Assembly (NCBI GenBank): GCA_005877205.1 | Contig: VBPL01000038.1 | Span: forward strand, 1-64,000 | Length of the DNA stretch: 64,000 nt | Reading direction: 5' to 3' | Source: Nitrososphaerota archaeon | GTDB lineage: Archaea; Thermoproteota; Nitrososphaeria; Nitrososphaerales; Nitrosopumilaceae | Shown here: positions 1 through 9,122 of the stretch, in pieces | How positions within the stretch are numbered: the first letter of the stretch is position 1 | Layout: each line of letters starts with the position of its first letter | Notes under the pieces: model-generated | The model's database searches: none | Seen by the model: only the letters and a program-made list of their open reading frames with translations | What the model was told of the DNA's origin: nothing | Made by a program: the position numbers and the translations under genes

Positions 1-1815
1 CTAAGAACTGTATTACCTCGATTTGAGGTCAACCAATGTCAAAGGTTCACATCCGTGGATGAATTGCTGCAGGCGGCCAAATCTATCGACATAGATGATA
101 AAGTCGCAGCATTGGAAAGAGACAAAGAAAATCTTCTCACGCAGCTAAAAGAAACGGAAAATAACATGAAACTCGTAGAAGAATTCTCGTTCTTTCCGGA
201 AGATTTTGATGTCTTACAACTAAGGACAGCACACTCTTACTTTGCAAGAGTTGACTCAAAGGACTATGCTAACTTCAAAAAAGCAATGGACGTAAACAGC
301 CAAGACATCTTTCTTTATCCAAAAGAAGGCAAAGATACTACTCATGTGGTTCTTGTTACGTTTCCAAACTTCCCACCTCATGCGCTTGCTACCGTTGTAC
401 AGGAATATGACGTCAAAATCGAAGCGGTACCAAAACTTCAAGGTAGGGCGGATCAGCTGACTCAAAATCTAAAGATTAAACACAACGAGATCTCTCAAAA
501 ACTAAAGGAGATTGACGCAAAGTTGACGGAGATCTCAAAGGCACATTACGTGAACATTGTATGTCTTGAAGAACAATTAGAAATTGAGAACAAAAAACTA
601 GAGGTAGTAGATAATCTGGGAGTCACATCAGATTCATTTGCTTTAGAAGGTTGGATTCCAAAAACAAAGGTAAACCAACTCAATGGCGCATTTGAAAAAC
701 ATACAAAAGGAACAATGCTTTTTGAATTGGAAGCAGATGAAAATCCTCCAACATTGTTTGCTAATCCAAAAAGATTCAAACTATTTGAGGCATTTATTAG
801 ATTCTACTCGCTACCAATGGGGAAGGAATTTGATCCTACACTGATTTTTGGTTTAATCTTTCCAGTTTTCTATGGGATGATGGTGGGCGACGCAGGTTAC
901 GGTCTTGTTATTCTACTTGTCTGCAGATGGGTAATTAGGAGAATCGAGGGCGGAAAAAGAAATCTGAATATCATGCCATCACCTTTGCGTAGTTTTGCTT
1001 TGATGATATTGAAACGAAAACAAATGGTAAAACTAGCTAAGGCAATGACTCCAGGTGCCATAATAGCCATTATACTAGGATTCTTGTTTAATCTCTACTT
1101 TGGATTCCACCTAAACGGCTATTTGTTCAGCTACCTTAACAGTGCTTTGGGTCTACACCTTCCTGCAGACGGGACAATATTTAGCCCAATTCTAGGCCTA
1201 CGAAAACTCTTGCTAATTAGCGGATACATTGGCCTTGGAATGGTAACATTTGGTCTAATTCTAGGAATAATAAACACCCTAAGAGAAGGCCAAAAAAAGC
1301 ACGCAATTGGAAAGATAGGCTGGATTGTCTTTGGCTGGGGTGTAGTATTAACAGGATTAGCACTAATGCACCACGAACACATCAATCCAATACACCACAT
1401 ACAGGGAATATTCTACGTTGGATTGATGGTAGGAGGAATAGGACTAATGTTTGTCGGAGAGGGTCCAAGAGCAATAATGGAATTACCATCTATTGTAAGT
1501 CACATACTATCATACACTAGAATCATCGGCATACTATTGGCGTCTGTTATTCTGGCTGATGTAATAGACTTTATCTTCATCAAGGCATTACACCATTCGA
1601 TTCCTTTCGTTATACTTGGAACAGTCATACTTTTCATCGGTCACATATTTAATATCATAATTGGAGTCTTTGAACCAGGTATTCAGGGAGCTAGGTTGGT
1701 CTACGTGGAATTTTTTTCCAAATTCTATCATGGTAACGGAAAAGCTTTCAGACCATTCGGGTCAACAAGAAAATACACTTATGACCAATACGAAATACAA
1801 ACAGAAAAAAAGTAA
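1..1815 (+). CDS. atpI: V/A-type ATP synthase subunit I (5' end outside window)
   Basis: Membrane stator subunit (subunit a / I) of the archaeal A-type ATP synthase, which carries the half-channels for proton or sodium flow and links the rotor ring to the peripheral stalk. The frame is open from base 1 without a stop, so the GTG at 55 is probably internal and the gene starts upstream of the window. The visible N-terminal third is a hydrophilic, coiled-coil-like cytoplasmic domain. The C-terminal half has seven or so membrane segments, including the conserved MMVGDAGYG motif and a polar helix with SYTRIIG near the end, both typical of the family. Roughly 604 residues are visible against a usual 650-700. 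It converges on pyrI with one base between the stop codons. Confidence 0.93.
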   Translation, partial: LRTVLPRFEVNQCQRFTSVDELLQAAKSIDIDDKVAALERDKENLLTQLKETENNMKLVEEFSFFPEDFDVLQLRTAHSYFARVDSKDYANFKKAMDVNSQDIFLYPKEGKDTTHVVLVTFPNFPPHALATVVQEYDVKIEAVPKLQGRADQLTQNLKIKHNEISQKLKEIDAKLTEISKAHYVNIVCLEEQLEIENKKLEVVDNLGVTSDSFALEGWIPKTKVNQLNGAFEKHTKGTMLFELEADENPPTLFANPKRFKLFEAFIRFYSLPMGKEFDPTLIFGLIFPVFYGMMVGDAGYGLVILLVCRWVIRRIEGGKRNLNIMPSPLRSFALMILKRKQMVKLAKAMTPGAIIAIILGFLFNLYFGFHLNGYLFSYLNSALGLHLPADGTIFSPILGLRKLLLISGYIGLGMVTFGLILGIINTLREGQKKHAIGKIGWIVFGWGVVLTGLALMHHEHINPIHHIQGIFYVGLMVGGIGLMFVGEGPRAIMELPSIVSHILSYTRIIGILLASVILADVIDFIFIKALHHSIPFVILGTVILFIGHIFNIIIGVFEPGIQGARLVYVEFFSKFYHGNGKAFRPFGSTRKYTYDQYEIQTEKK

Positions 1816-1816
1816 G

Positions 1817-2278
1817 TTAGTAGTATTTTAGTTCATTAACATCCAGAATTCTTGTACAGTATCTGCATCTTAGGACAAGACCTGTTTTGTCTACGACATC
1901 CATTATTGGTTCAATATCTTCGTCACTGTTTGAGACGCAGTCTGGATTAGAACATTTGAAAATCCGCTCGATCTCATTGGGTAGGGTAACTCGCCTCTTT
2001 TCCACCAATTTGTAATCTTTAATGATATTAACAGTAGCCTTTGGTGCAATTAATGCGAGCTTGTTTGTATCAGAATCTTTTAGGAATCTGTTTTCCACTT
2101 TTATGATGTCCTTCTTTGTAACTTTTGAGCTTGGTACGTTAAGTGCTATAGTTATTACATTTCCATCTTTGCCATCAATTCCAAGTGCATTTAAGACCTT
2201 CAATCCCTTGCCTGCTTCAATGTGATCAATGACAGTACCATTCTTGATCTTTCGAACTATCAAGTCTGCCTCTGACAT
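1817..2278 (-). CDS. pyrI: Aspartate carbamoyltransferase regulatory subunit PyrI
   Basis: Regulatory chain of aspartate carbamoyltransferase; in characterised enzymes it binds nucleotide effectors and bridges catalytic trimers. The N-terminal effector domain contains the family signature KNGTVIDHI, and the C-terminal zinc domain has four cysteines in the pattern C-x4-C ... C-x2-C. I prefer the ATG at 2278 (protein starting MSEADL) because a TATA-like box lies about 27 nt upstream on this strand (around 2300-2309). The ATG at 2302 would add eight residues, and any longer reading would run into pyrB. The gene is divergent from pyrB rather than in the usual pyrBI order. Confidence 0.93.
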   Translation of the reverse strand: MSEADLIVRKIKNGTVIDHIEAGKGLKVLNALGIDGKDGNVITIALNVPSSKVTKKDIIKVENRFLKDSDTNKLALIAPKATVNIIKDYKLVEKRRVTLPNEIERIFKCSNPDCVSNSDEDIEPIMDVVDKTGLVLRCRYCTRILDVNELKYY

Positions 2279-2286
2279 TGGAATAG

Positions 2287-2310
2287 TTTGTATATCACTC
2301 ATATATAATA
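2287..2310. promoter_or_regulatory. Back-to-back promoter region of pyrI and pyrB
   Basis: Two AT-rich TATA-like stretches lie between the divergent pyrimidine genes: TATATAATA around 2302-2310 (read on the minus strand, about 27 nt before the 2278 start of pyrI) and TTTGTATATCA around 2287-2297 (about 26 nt before pyrB). The spacing fits leaderless transcription of both genes from overlapping promoters. This is inferred from spacing only. Confidence 0.4.
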
Positions 2311-2320
2311 GTGAACGGCA

Positions 2321-3253
2321 ATGAGCAATACCTTTTTCCAAAAAGATATTGTCTCGGTGCGTGATTTTGATAAGCAAAAGTTTGAGACAATTTTTCAAGC
2401 TACTGATAAAATAATTGCAATGAACCCAAATGAACGACGTGAACTTGGACGAGGAAAAACACTTGGTTATCTCTTCTTTGAACCTAGTACGAGAACAAGA
2501 TTGAGCTTTGAGGCAGCAATGGCATCAATTGGTGGAACCTCGGTTGGAATAGCAGACGCCTCATCATCCTCTGCAAAAAAGGGCGAAAGTCTGGCTGATA
2601 CAGTGAAAATTATGTCGCTTTACTCTGATGTGGTAGTCCTTCGCCATCAACTTGATGGCTCTAGTAGGTTCGCAGCAGAGGTATCTGAAAAACCTCTAAT
2701 AAACGCGGGAAGCGGTACAGAAGAACATCCAACCCAAGCTATATTGGATCTGTACACAATCAGAAAGGAAAAAAAACGAATTGATGGTCTCAAAGTAGGA
2801 ATCGTCGGTGATCTCAAGTACGGAAGAACAGTTTACTCTTTGTTATACGCGCTTAGCAACTACAAAGTTGACGTTCGACTAATATCGCCACCAGCTCTGA
2901 AAATTAGATCGGATTCAACATATGAAATACGAAAGCGACTGTCATACACTGAGGTAACAGAACTTGAAGACAATCTCAGTGATTTAGATGTAGTTTATGT
3001 AACAAGAATTCAAAAGGAAAGATTTGCTGACATGGAGGAATACGTAAGGGTAAAAGGTAGCTACAGAATTGGTCTAGAATTAGTCAAGAAAATGAAGGAC
3101 GATGTCATAATAATGCATCCGCTTCCTCGTCTAGATGAAATTTCACCTGACTTGGATTCAACAAAACAAGCAAAATATTTCCAACAGGCCAAGTATGGAA
3201 AAGACACGCGTGCAGCACTACTTGCATTGATTCTAAATGAAGGCGGAATCTAG
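2321..3253 (+). CDS. pyrB: Aspartate carbamoyltransferase catalytic subunit PyrB
   Basis: Condenses carbamoyl phosphate with aspartate to give carbamoyl aspartate, the first committed step of pyrimidine synthesis in the cytoplasm. The carbamoyl-phosphate motif is intact (FEPSTRTRLSFE, about residues 49-60), as are the loop with SSSAKKGES and the HPTQAILDLY motif. At 310 residues it is full length. It starts at an ATG 42 nt from the preferred start of the divergent pyrI. The C-terminal HPLPR motif that helps bind aspartate is also present. Confidence 0.97.
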   Translation: MSNTFFQKDIVSVRDFDKQKFETIFQATDKIIAMNPNERRELGRGKTLGYLFFEPSTRTRLSFEAAMASIGGTSVGIADASSSSAKKGESLADTVKIMSLYSDVVVLRHQLDGSSRFAAEVSEKPLINAGSGTEEHPTQAILDLYTIRKEKKRIDGLKVGIVGDLKYGRTVYSLLYALSNYKVDVRLISPPALKIRSDSTYEIRKRLSYTEVTELEDNLSDLDVVYVTRIQKERFADMEEYVRVKGSYRIGLELVKKMKDDVIIMHPLPRLDEISPDLDSTKQAKYFQQAKYGKDTRAALLALILNEGGI

Positions 3254-3272
3254 ATAATTAATCTAAATTTGA

Positions 3273-3656
3273 CTACATTGCAACTAACTTTACGTTTTCC
3301 ATCTTCTTGTTTGTCTGAAAATCTTTTGTCATGATACTAATCTTGTCGGCATCACCATTTAGTAAGAAAAGTTCCATGCATCTATTACCGTTTACTTTGC
3401 TGTGAAGATGAGTTCCTATCAGATCTTCATAGTTATGCTTTATTCCTGTGACTATTTGTTCGGAATCTTCATCATGAATAACCATCAATATAGCGTGAAT
3501 AAAGCCGGAAAGACTTCCTCTCTGTTTTTCTTCCGAGATTAGATTTCGTATCCCAGCACGAATAATTTCGGATCTTCCAGAAAATCCCATTACTTTTTGG
3601 ACTCTATCAATCTCAGAAAGAATCTCATCATTAAGTGATATGGAGACAATCGGCAT
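3273..3656 (-). CDS. NikR-like ribbon-helix-helix metal-responsive regulator
   Basis: Predicted DNA-binding metal sensor of 127 residues. Residues 1-45 form a CopG/RHH fold (beta strand IVSISLND, then two helices), and residues about 50-127 match the ACT-like metal domain of NikR. The four residues equivalent to the NikR metal ligands can be picked out as H74, H83, H85 and C93, although the spacing H-x8-HxH-x7-C differs slightly from E. coli NikR. It is transcribed away from the metal ABC transporter that begins 92 bp further on, so that transporter is the likely target. The metal sensed (nickel, zinc, manganese) cannot be told from sequence. Confidence 0.82.
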   Translation of the reverse strand: MPIVSISLNDEILSEIDRVQKVMGFSGRSEIIRAGIRNLISEEKQRGSLSGFIHAILMVIHDEDSEQIVTGIKHNYEDLIGTHLHSKVNGNRCMELFLLNGDADKISIMTKDFQTNKKMENVKLVAM

Positions 3657-3663
3657 GCCTTAA

Positions 3664-3729
3664 GTATTATTAACTATCTTATAAGTTTAGCAATAAAAAT
3701 TATTAATATTTTGTAGATTTATTAATAAC
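3664..3729. promoter_or_regulatory. Divergent promoter with repeated ATTATTAA-type motifs
   Basis: The 92-bp gap between the NikR-like gene and the ABC transporter is almost pure AT and contains three related words, TATTATTAAC near 3665, AATTATTAATATT near 3697 and TTATTAATAA near 3719. The last is a perfect 10-bp palindrome. They could be operator half-sites for the RHH regulator, but the low complexity makes chance a real alternative. Confidence 0.3.
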
Positions 3730-3748
3730 AGAAGCACAAAATTGGTTA

Positions 3749-4666
3749 TTGAACTTAGGAACGAGGGCGGCTATACTAGCAATTGTAATTGCTATACCAC
3801 TTTCAGGTTATACGCTATGGGTATCGGATCAAAATAAAGCAACAGGTCTAACGTTAGGACAACATAAAGTTCTCGTCACGTTTTATCCCCTTTATCAATT
3901 TACAAAAGCTATAGGTAAGGAAAAGGTTGATGTCTCAATAATAATTCCATCTGGAATTGAACCACATGACTGGGAACCAACAATTCAAGATATTCAGAAA
4001 ATGAAAGACGCTGATATGATAATAATAAATGGTGCAGGCCTAGAACCTTGGATTACAAAAATTGCTTCGATAAATCCTAATGTGATAATTGTTGACACCA
4101 GTAATGGAATACCATTATTACAAGAAGATTCGAACGGATTTGATAAGACCGCTAAAAAAGATCCACATATCTGGCTCGATCCCGTTCTTGCAAAAAAACA
4201 AGTACAAAGTATAGTAGATAATCTGATAAAGCTTGATCCACAAAATGCAAATTATTATCAACAAAATGCAAACGACTACAAAGCGAAATTAGGTGTGCTT
4301 GACAACAAGATCAAAACAGATCTTTCAATATGTGATAAAAAAGACTTTCTTGCATTTCATGATGCCTTTTCTTATTTCTCTAAAGAGTATGGCCTACATC
4401 AGCACACAATAGTTGGAGGACTTGATCCGGAAACAGAACCAACTGCGCCAACATTACAGCAAGTAACTGAAGATGCACAAAGCTTAGGATTAAATGTAGT
4501 ATTTACCGAAGAAGCAGTAAACCCAAGAGTATCACAAGTCATAGCTGATGAGATACATGGTAAAGTTCTGATCCTTAGTCCTTTGGAAGTGACTGATAAA
4601 AACATAGATTACATCACAAAAATGGAACAAAATGTCTCAAATCTAAAGGAGGCATTATGTTCATGA
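3749..4666 (+). CDS. znuA: Metal ABC transporter substrate-binding protein (ZnuA/TroA family)
   Basis: Extracytoplasmic receptor for a divalent metal, probably Zn2+ or Mn2+, anchored by an N-terminal membrane segment (residues 5-25). Candidate metal ligands typical of cluster A-I receptors are H73 (in GIEPHDWEP), H140 (in DPHIWLDP) and H204 (in FHDAF). The His-rich loop common in ZnuA is missing, which leaves the metal open. The start is a TTG; no earlier in-frame start with better context is visible. It overlaps the ATPase gene by 10 nt, forming an operon of receptor, ATPase and permease. Confidence 0.88.
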   Translation: MNLGTRAAILAIVIAIPLSGYTLWVSDQNKATGLTLGQHKVLVTFYPLYQFTKAIGKEKVDVSIIIPSGIEPHDWEPTIQDIQKMKDADMIIINGAGLEPWITKIASINPNVIIVDTSNGIPLLQEDSNGFDKTAKKDPHIWLDPVLAKKQVQSIVDNLIKLDPQNANYYQQNANDYKAKLGVLDNKIKTDLSICDKKDFLAFHDAFSYFSKEYGLHQHTIVGGLDPETEPTAPTLQQVTEDAQSLGLNVVFTEEAVNPRVSQVIADEIHGKVLILSPLEVTDKNIDYITKMEQNVSNLKEALCS

Positions 4667-5388
4667 AATTAGTGGAGATTGAAAATCTTAGTGTAAATTA
4701 TGATGGTATTTTGGCACTTGAGAAGGTAAGTTTCTCAGTAGAAGAAAAGGACTTTTTAGGCATTATTGGCCCAAATGGTGCAGGGAAGACTACTCTATTT
4801 AGCTGTATGCTCGGACTTTTAAATAACTATCAGGGAGAAATTAGATTTTTTGGTACAAACATAAGAAAATCAAAGCAATATCTTCGTCAAATAGGATACG
4901 TTCCACAAAAGCCAACCTTTGAAAAAAATTTTCCTGCTACTGTGGCCGAGGTTGTTAGAATGGGTTTAAGAAAAAATCAAAAAGATAATGTGATAGATAA
5001 TGTTCTTCAAAAAGTCTGGCTCCATGAGCTAAGTCATAGAAGAATAGGAGATTTATCTGGAGGTCAACAACAGCGTGTTTTTATTGCAAAAGCTCTCGTC
5101 TCTGAACCACAAATTCTTATCCTTGATGAACCTGTCACTGGAATAGATTTACAAAGCAAGGATTTGTTTTATCAAATTTTGCGCGATTTGAATCAGAAAG
5201 ATAAGATTACAATAATTTGGTCGTCACATGATCTGGACGCAGTTGCTAAACTTGCAGGTATGGTGGCATGTCTTAACCGTACATTATTTTTCCATGGTAT
5301 ATCAGAGGAGTTCTTCCATAACGAGAATCTTCTAAAGATGTATTCCGAATCTTCAATGCAGATGCATATGCATCACCACGAGAACTAA
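4657..5388 (+). CDS. znuC: Metal ABC transporter ATP-binding protein (ZnuC-like)
   Basis: Cytoplasmic ATPase that drives the metal importer. Walker A GPNGAGKTT (about residues 39-47), Q-loop, signature LSGGQQQR, Walker B ILILDEP and the H-loop (SSHD) are all present. At 243 residues it has the usual length. The C-terminus ends in a Met/His-rich tail (MQMHMHHHEN), which could bind metal and give feedback or delivery. A second ATG at 4663 is an equally plausible start. One nucleotide separates it from the permease gene. Confidence 0.92.
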   Translation: MFMKLVEIENLSVNYDGILALEKVSFSVEEKDFLGIIGPNGAGKTTLFSCMLGLLNNYQGEIRFFGTNIRKSKQYLRQIGYVPQKPTFEKNFPATVAEVVRMGLRKNQKDNVIDNVLQKVWLHELSHRRIGDLSGGQQQRVFIAKALVSEPQILILDEPVTGIDLQSKDLFYQILRDLNQKDKITIIWSSHDLDAVAKLAGMVACLNRTLFFHGISEEFFHNENLLKMYSESSMQMHMHHHEN

Positions 5389-5389
5389 A

Positions 5390-6232
5390 ATGGGCTTTGA
5401 AATTATATCCTACGGTTTTATGCAAAGGGCACTTGTCTCAGGGATAGCCATTGCTTTGATGTGTTCAGTTGTTGGACTCTTCCTGGTTTTAAGACGACAT
5501 TCACTTTTTGGTGATGCACTTGCACATTCAGCGTTTGGGGGAATAGCAGCAGGACTCTTTCTTGGGATTTATCCAATGTGGACAGCTTTTATCGTTTCCA
5601 TTTTAAGTGCATTAGGTCTTACAAAGATTAGACAAAGATTCCAGATTTCAGGCGATGCTACAGTGGCAATTTTGCTTTCATCTGGCCTTGCTATGGGAGT
5701 AATACTAATCAGCTTGGCAGGTGGTTTTACTGTAAACTTGTTTAGTTTTCTTTTTGGCAGCATTTTGCTTGTTAGCTTGGAAAATACGATTTTGATTTTA
5801 GGTTTGGCTGGATCAATCCTTATTGTAATTTTATTACTATACAAGCAGTTCGTGTATACAACTTTCAACGAAGAACAGGCAAAAGTTAGTGGTATCCAAG
5901 TAGAAAAGGTAAGCTATCTGCTCGTAGTAATTGCAGGAATAACTGTAGTAAGCTCGATGCAATTGGTAGGAATTCTTCTTACATCTTCACTAATTGTAAT
6001 ACCAAATGTAACTGCAATGTTATTTTCACGTGGCTTTAAACAAACTACAATACTATCAATGAGCTTTGCTGTGTTTTCTGCAGTCATTGGCATATTGACA
6101 TCGTATTCGTTTAATATCGCTCCAGGAGGGATGATAGTGCTAATCTCTATAATCATCTTTGGTGTTTCACTCGGATTAAAATCGCTTAGAAAGAATAAAT
6201 TTATCAGAAAACCTATAACAGCCAGATCCTAG
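5390..6232 (+). CDS. znuB: Metal ABC transporter permease (ZnuB family)
   Basis: Integral membrane component of the divalent-metal importer. It has about eight hydrophobic helices, and the ABC-3 family motif with RRHSLFGDALAHSAFGG near residues 34-50 is clear. The 280-residue length is typical. It is the last gene of the operon, and 23 bp separate it from the stop codon of the oppositely oriented 6256-8025 gene. Confidence 0.92.
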   Translation: MGFEIISYGFMQRALVSGIAIALMCSVVGLFLVLRRHSLFGDALAHSAFGGIAAGLFLGIYPMWTAFIVSILSALGLTKIRQRFQISGDATVAILLSSGLAMGVILISLAGGFTVNLFSFLFGSILLVSLENTILILGLAGSILIVILLLYKQFVYTTFNEEQAKVSGIQVEKVSYLLVVIAGITVVSSMQLVGILLTSSLIVIPNVTAMLFSRGFKQTTILSMSFAVFSAVIGILTSYSFNIAPGGMIVLISIIIFGVSLGLKSLRKNKFIRKPITARS

Positions 6233-6255
6233 AATTATAACAGCAAACTGTCAGG

Positions 6256-8025
6256 TCATGAACGCTGCAGATCTGGTAAGAACCTTAATTTTGAAAAAAT
6301 AATGGTGGTAGCAAAGAGTACAAGTAAAACTGTCAAGGGACCAAATGGAAACTCGGGAGCTATGACAATCGATTCCTCGGCAGATTCACCAGAATTGTCT
6401 ATGTTTTCTAGTTTTATCGTTATTGGTCCTTCTTGGTTCTTGGTAAAAGTATAATCTACAAAACTTCCTCCACTCTGAGATGAGGTTGAATTACGGTAGA
6501 CTTCCTTTCCGTTTTGTATGATTACAAAATCAAATGAAGAGTTTTCCAGAGGTTGACCTGTGTTCTTGTCTTTTATCGTAAATACAAACTCTGCCTGCGT
6601 TCCTGACGAAATTATTCCAGGGAACCAGGTAAGGTCGACGCTGTATTTTCCAGGGTTTTTTGTGTTGCCTTGTGTCGAATAGCTATCTAATTTTACGGGG
6701 AATTTTGGTGCATTTGCAACAGGTTCAACTACAACCGACGCGAACTCTGCACTGGCAAAACTATTGCCGCTCAGATTTTCAAATGCAACAGTTATTGGAC
6801 CTGCGTAGTTTGAAGGAAATGGAACATCAATATCATCTCCTCCAGTGGAATTTGAAGTCATACCACTGTGATGAAATATTACTCCATTATTACCCTCTAT
6901 CACTGAAAAATCATAGGATACAGCCCCAGCTGTTGCATTTATCAAGTATGGATCTAATATCTGGAACTTGAACTTGGTAGTAGAGCCCGCAGTAATTTGT
7001 GGTGGAGCCCAGCTTAAACTGACTTTGAACTGTGCATTGCTTGTAAACTGGATTATAGGGAAAGGATTCTCGTTGTTTGGCTTTAGCGAAAAAATCATTT
7101 GCTGCTTGAGGTTGTATTGTTGAGCCTGCAACTCTCTTACATTTTCTTTGTAAAGTATGAGATGAATAGTTCTACTTGTATCAGAAGAATAATCGTCAAT
7201 AGTGATTGCCTTGTCTGGCAACTTGATGTTATTGACATACGCATCATATCTTGTTACCATAAAGTCTCCAAATGACCTTGGAATCTGTATCTCCTGATGC
7301 ACCACACTGATCTGGCCAACGTTGTCCTCTGACCAGTTAAACGGCATTGTAAAGTTCATGAATTTTTTCTGAGAATCATATCTGAAATCGTGTATCTGGT
7401 CGTAGTAAGCAATGATTTGAATCTGCTGACTTCCAAAGTTGTTATCATGGACGGTATACTTGTCATATTCTGGTATTGAAATGCCAGCATTGTACGACTT
7501 GTTAACTTGATTGCTATATGATCCCATTGTCAAGACGTCTATCTTGAACTTGTAGAGTCCGCCAGAATTGAATATTGGTCCCTTGATGATGTAGTTTCCA
7601 CTATGCTGACCGGTAAAGCTAGAAAGGACTCCGCTTTTCTCCTCTGTTGAAATATCTCTAGATGTTTGTGAAAAGAAATTGAGAATAAAGTTTCCGCCGT
7701 CACTTTTGAAAATATGTCCAAAGATTGCCTGGTCTCCTTTGAAAGCTGAAACAGCAAGAGTAACTTCTGGAAATGGCTGCTGGGTTCCCACATCCAGTAA
7801 CATGAGGTTAATTTGAGTGCCTGTGTGATTATTATCTATAAAAAATGGGCTTGATCCTATGGATAAGGTCACATTTCTGTTACCAATGAGGGAGGGAGGC
7901 AACATCTCCTGTGCCAGTCCGTCCCCGTGGACAGATTGGAATGAAAATCCTAAAAATCCGAACAAGATTAGAAAAACTATTAATTGTAATTTTGGTATCA
8001 ATGAAAACCGCTTTTCAATTTGCAT
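6256..8025 (-). CDS. Secreted PEFG-CTERM-type surface protein
   Basis: A 589-residue exported protein of unknown function. It has an N-terminal signal peptide (about residues 1-34), a long beta-rich extracellular part with two Ig-like modules near residues 340-540, and a C-terminal sorting-type tail (PEFPFG at 557-562, then a hydrophobic helix and basic residues). The segment after the signal (LPPSLIGNRNVTL) matches the start of the 16529-17986 protein (LPPASVGNRNVQL), so the two are paralogues that flank the copper genes. Known families with PEFG tails are processed by archaeosortase-like enzymes; none is seen in this window. Confidence 0.75.
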   Translation of the reverse strand: MQIEKRFSLIPKLQLIVFLILFGFLGFSFQSVHGDGLAQEMLPPSLIGNRNVTLSIGSSPFFIDNNHTGTQINLMLLDVGTQQPFPEVTLAVSAFKGDQAIFGHIFKSDGGNFILNFFSQTSRDISTEEKSGVLSSFTGQHSGNYIIKGPIFNSGGLYKFKIDVLTMGSYSNQVNKSYNAGISIPEYDKYTVHDNNFGSQQIQIIAYYDQIHDFRYDSQKKFMNFTMPFNWSEDNVGQISVVHQEIQIPRSFGDFMVTRYDAYVNNIKLPDKAITIDDYSSDTSRTIHLILYKENVRELQAQQYNLKQQMIFSLKPNNENPFPIIQFTSNAQFKVSLSWAPPQITAGSTTKFKFQILDPYLINATAGAVSYDFSVIEGNNGVIFHHSGMTSNSTGGDDIDVPFPSNYAGPITVAFENLSGNSFASAEFASVVVEPVANAPKFPVKLDSYSTQGNTKNPGKYSVDLTWFPGIISSGTQAEFVFTIKDKNTGQPLENSSFDFVIIQNGKEVYRNSTSSQSGGSFVDYTFTKNQEGPITIKLENIDNSGESAEESIVIAPEFPFGPLTVLLVLFATTIIFSKLRFLPDLQRS

Positions 8026-8107
8026 TTCCTCTCTATAAATTGTGGCTTAATTATCATGATCTTCCATCTTTTAATTAAGATTTAAGATTGAAGCTGTTAT
8101 GTATCTT

Positions 8108-8605
8108 CTAGAGTGATGAGAATGTGTCGGCAAGATTATAGGCAGTTCTTTCAAGCAGAATGGGATTGTATTTTTGAATAATTTCTTTTGCCATATCGAT
8201 TTTCTTTATGTAGAAAACTTTCTTTAGCTTGATACTTTTGGTCTCGACTATTTTATCCTTAATTAGTTGGGAAAGATATGTGGATACTGTAGATGCTGAT
8301 TTGTGTACCTTTTCCACGATATCAGAGAAAGAAAGCATTTCGTCATTGAGCAATGTAAGCATTATTCTTCGTGGGGTTTCCTGTCTCAGATTTTTTATTA
8401 AGATTGATTCTTCCTCTGTGACAAAAAGAGGATAGAATCTAGTCTGACCTGATTTTCTTTCTATTTTTACACTTCCGCTCTCTTCCAATCTCTTTACATG
8501 GTAGCTTAGAACACCATTTTTCATTTGGGTTTCCCTCATTATCTCACGGAATTTTATTCCGGGATTTTCTTCAATTAGTTTAATAATTTCAGCACCTCTG
8601 TTCAT
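8108..8605 (-). CDS. Double winged-helix transcriptional regulator
   Basis: A 165-residue cytoplasmic DNA-binding protein with two winged helix-turn-helix units (about residues 5-60 and 75-130). The first contains GVLSYHVKRLEESG, typical of ArsR/MarR-like recognition helices, and the second STVSTYLSQL. No cysteine or histidine cluster for metal is obvious. It lies 2 nt downstream of the small membrane protein gene, so the two are probably co-transcribed, and the pair sits beside the copper fusion gene. A sensor-regulator pairing is inferred from this layout. Confidence 0.75.
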   Translation of the reverse strand: MNRGAEIIKLIEENPGIKFREIMRETQMKNGVLSYHVKRLEESGSVKIERKSGQTRFYPLFVTEEESILIKNLRQETPRRIMLTLLNDEMLSFSDIVEKVHKSASTVSTYLSQLIKDKIVETKSIKLKKVFYIKKIDMAKEIIQKYNPILLERTAYNLADTFSSL

Positions 8606-8607
8606 GT

Positions 8608-9000
8608 TTAATCCCTTCTAAAAACGCTTATAGCAAACATTCCAAGTGTACAAAGTGCAAGTATATGTCCGATTTCACCGGCTGAGAATGTACCAAGATA
8701 ATATGTGTATTGCCAAGCGGCATCTACAAGTGAAAGGCTTTCAGATGTTACAAATATGGAAAATGCTAGCATTGTAAACAACAACCTTCTGGTCCTTACT
8801 CTTGCATATGCTATTGCAGATATAATACTCAGAAAGACTGCCAAAGCGATTCCAGTAAGGTGAAGAAGTATGTGGAAAACTTGGAACTGGTGAAATATGT
8901 GAGGTAGTAGTACAGGTATAGCTAAGATTCCTATTATAGTAAAGACTGTTATGGTAAGTAACTTAGACCTATTTTCCAATAGGTGATTGTTTTTGAGCAC
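8608..9000 (-). CDS. Four-helix membrane protein, possible sensor partner
   Basis: A 130-residue protein with four predicted membrane segments (about residues 16-32, 40-65, 72-92 and 105-126). Helices 1 and 2 are joined by a stretch with histidines in HIFHQFQVFH and another at the start of helix 2, a plausible metal or heme ligand set, though not diagnostic. It is the first gene of a two-gene unit with the double-wHTH regulator. No family is recognised. Confidence 0.62.
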   Translation of the reverse strand: MLKNNHLLENRSKLLTITVFTIIGILAIPVLLPHIFHQFQVFHILLHLTGIALAVFLSIISAIAYARVRTRRLLFTMLAFSIFVTSESLSLVDAAWQYTYYLGTFSAGEIGHILALCTLGMFAISVFRRD

Positions 9001-9122
9001 AATAAAATATGATTTTTTGGAAATTTAAACGAACTGGTACAATTATCGAACAAGTAATTGTAACTAGCTCAGGATGTCAGCAAGTATACGTTTGTGGATA
9101 ATTGTAAATGGAGAACTTTAGT

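Noticed and set aside
3664-3729. Classical NikR operator (GTATGA and its complement spaced by 16)
   Set aside because: The words are absent; only AT-rich repeats are present, so the operator is listed as tentative.
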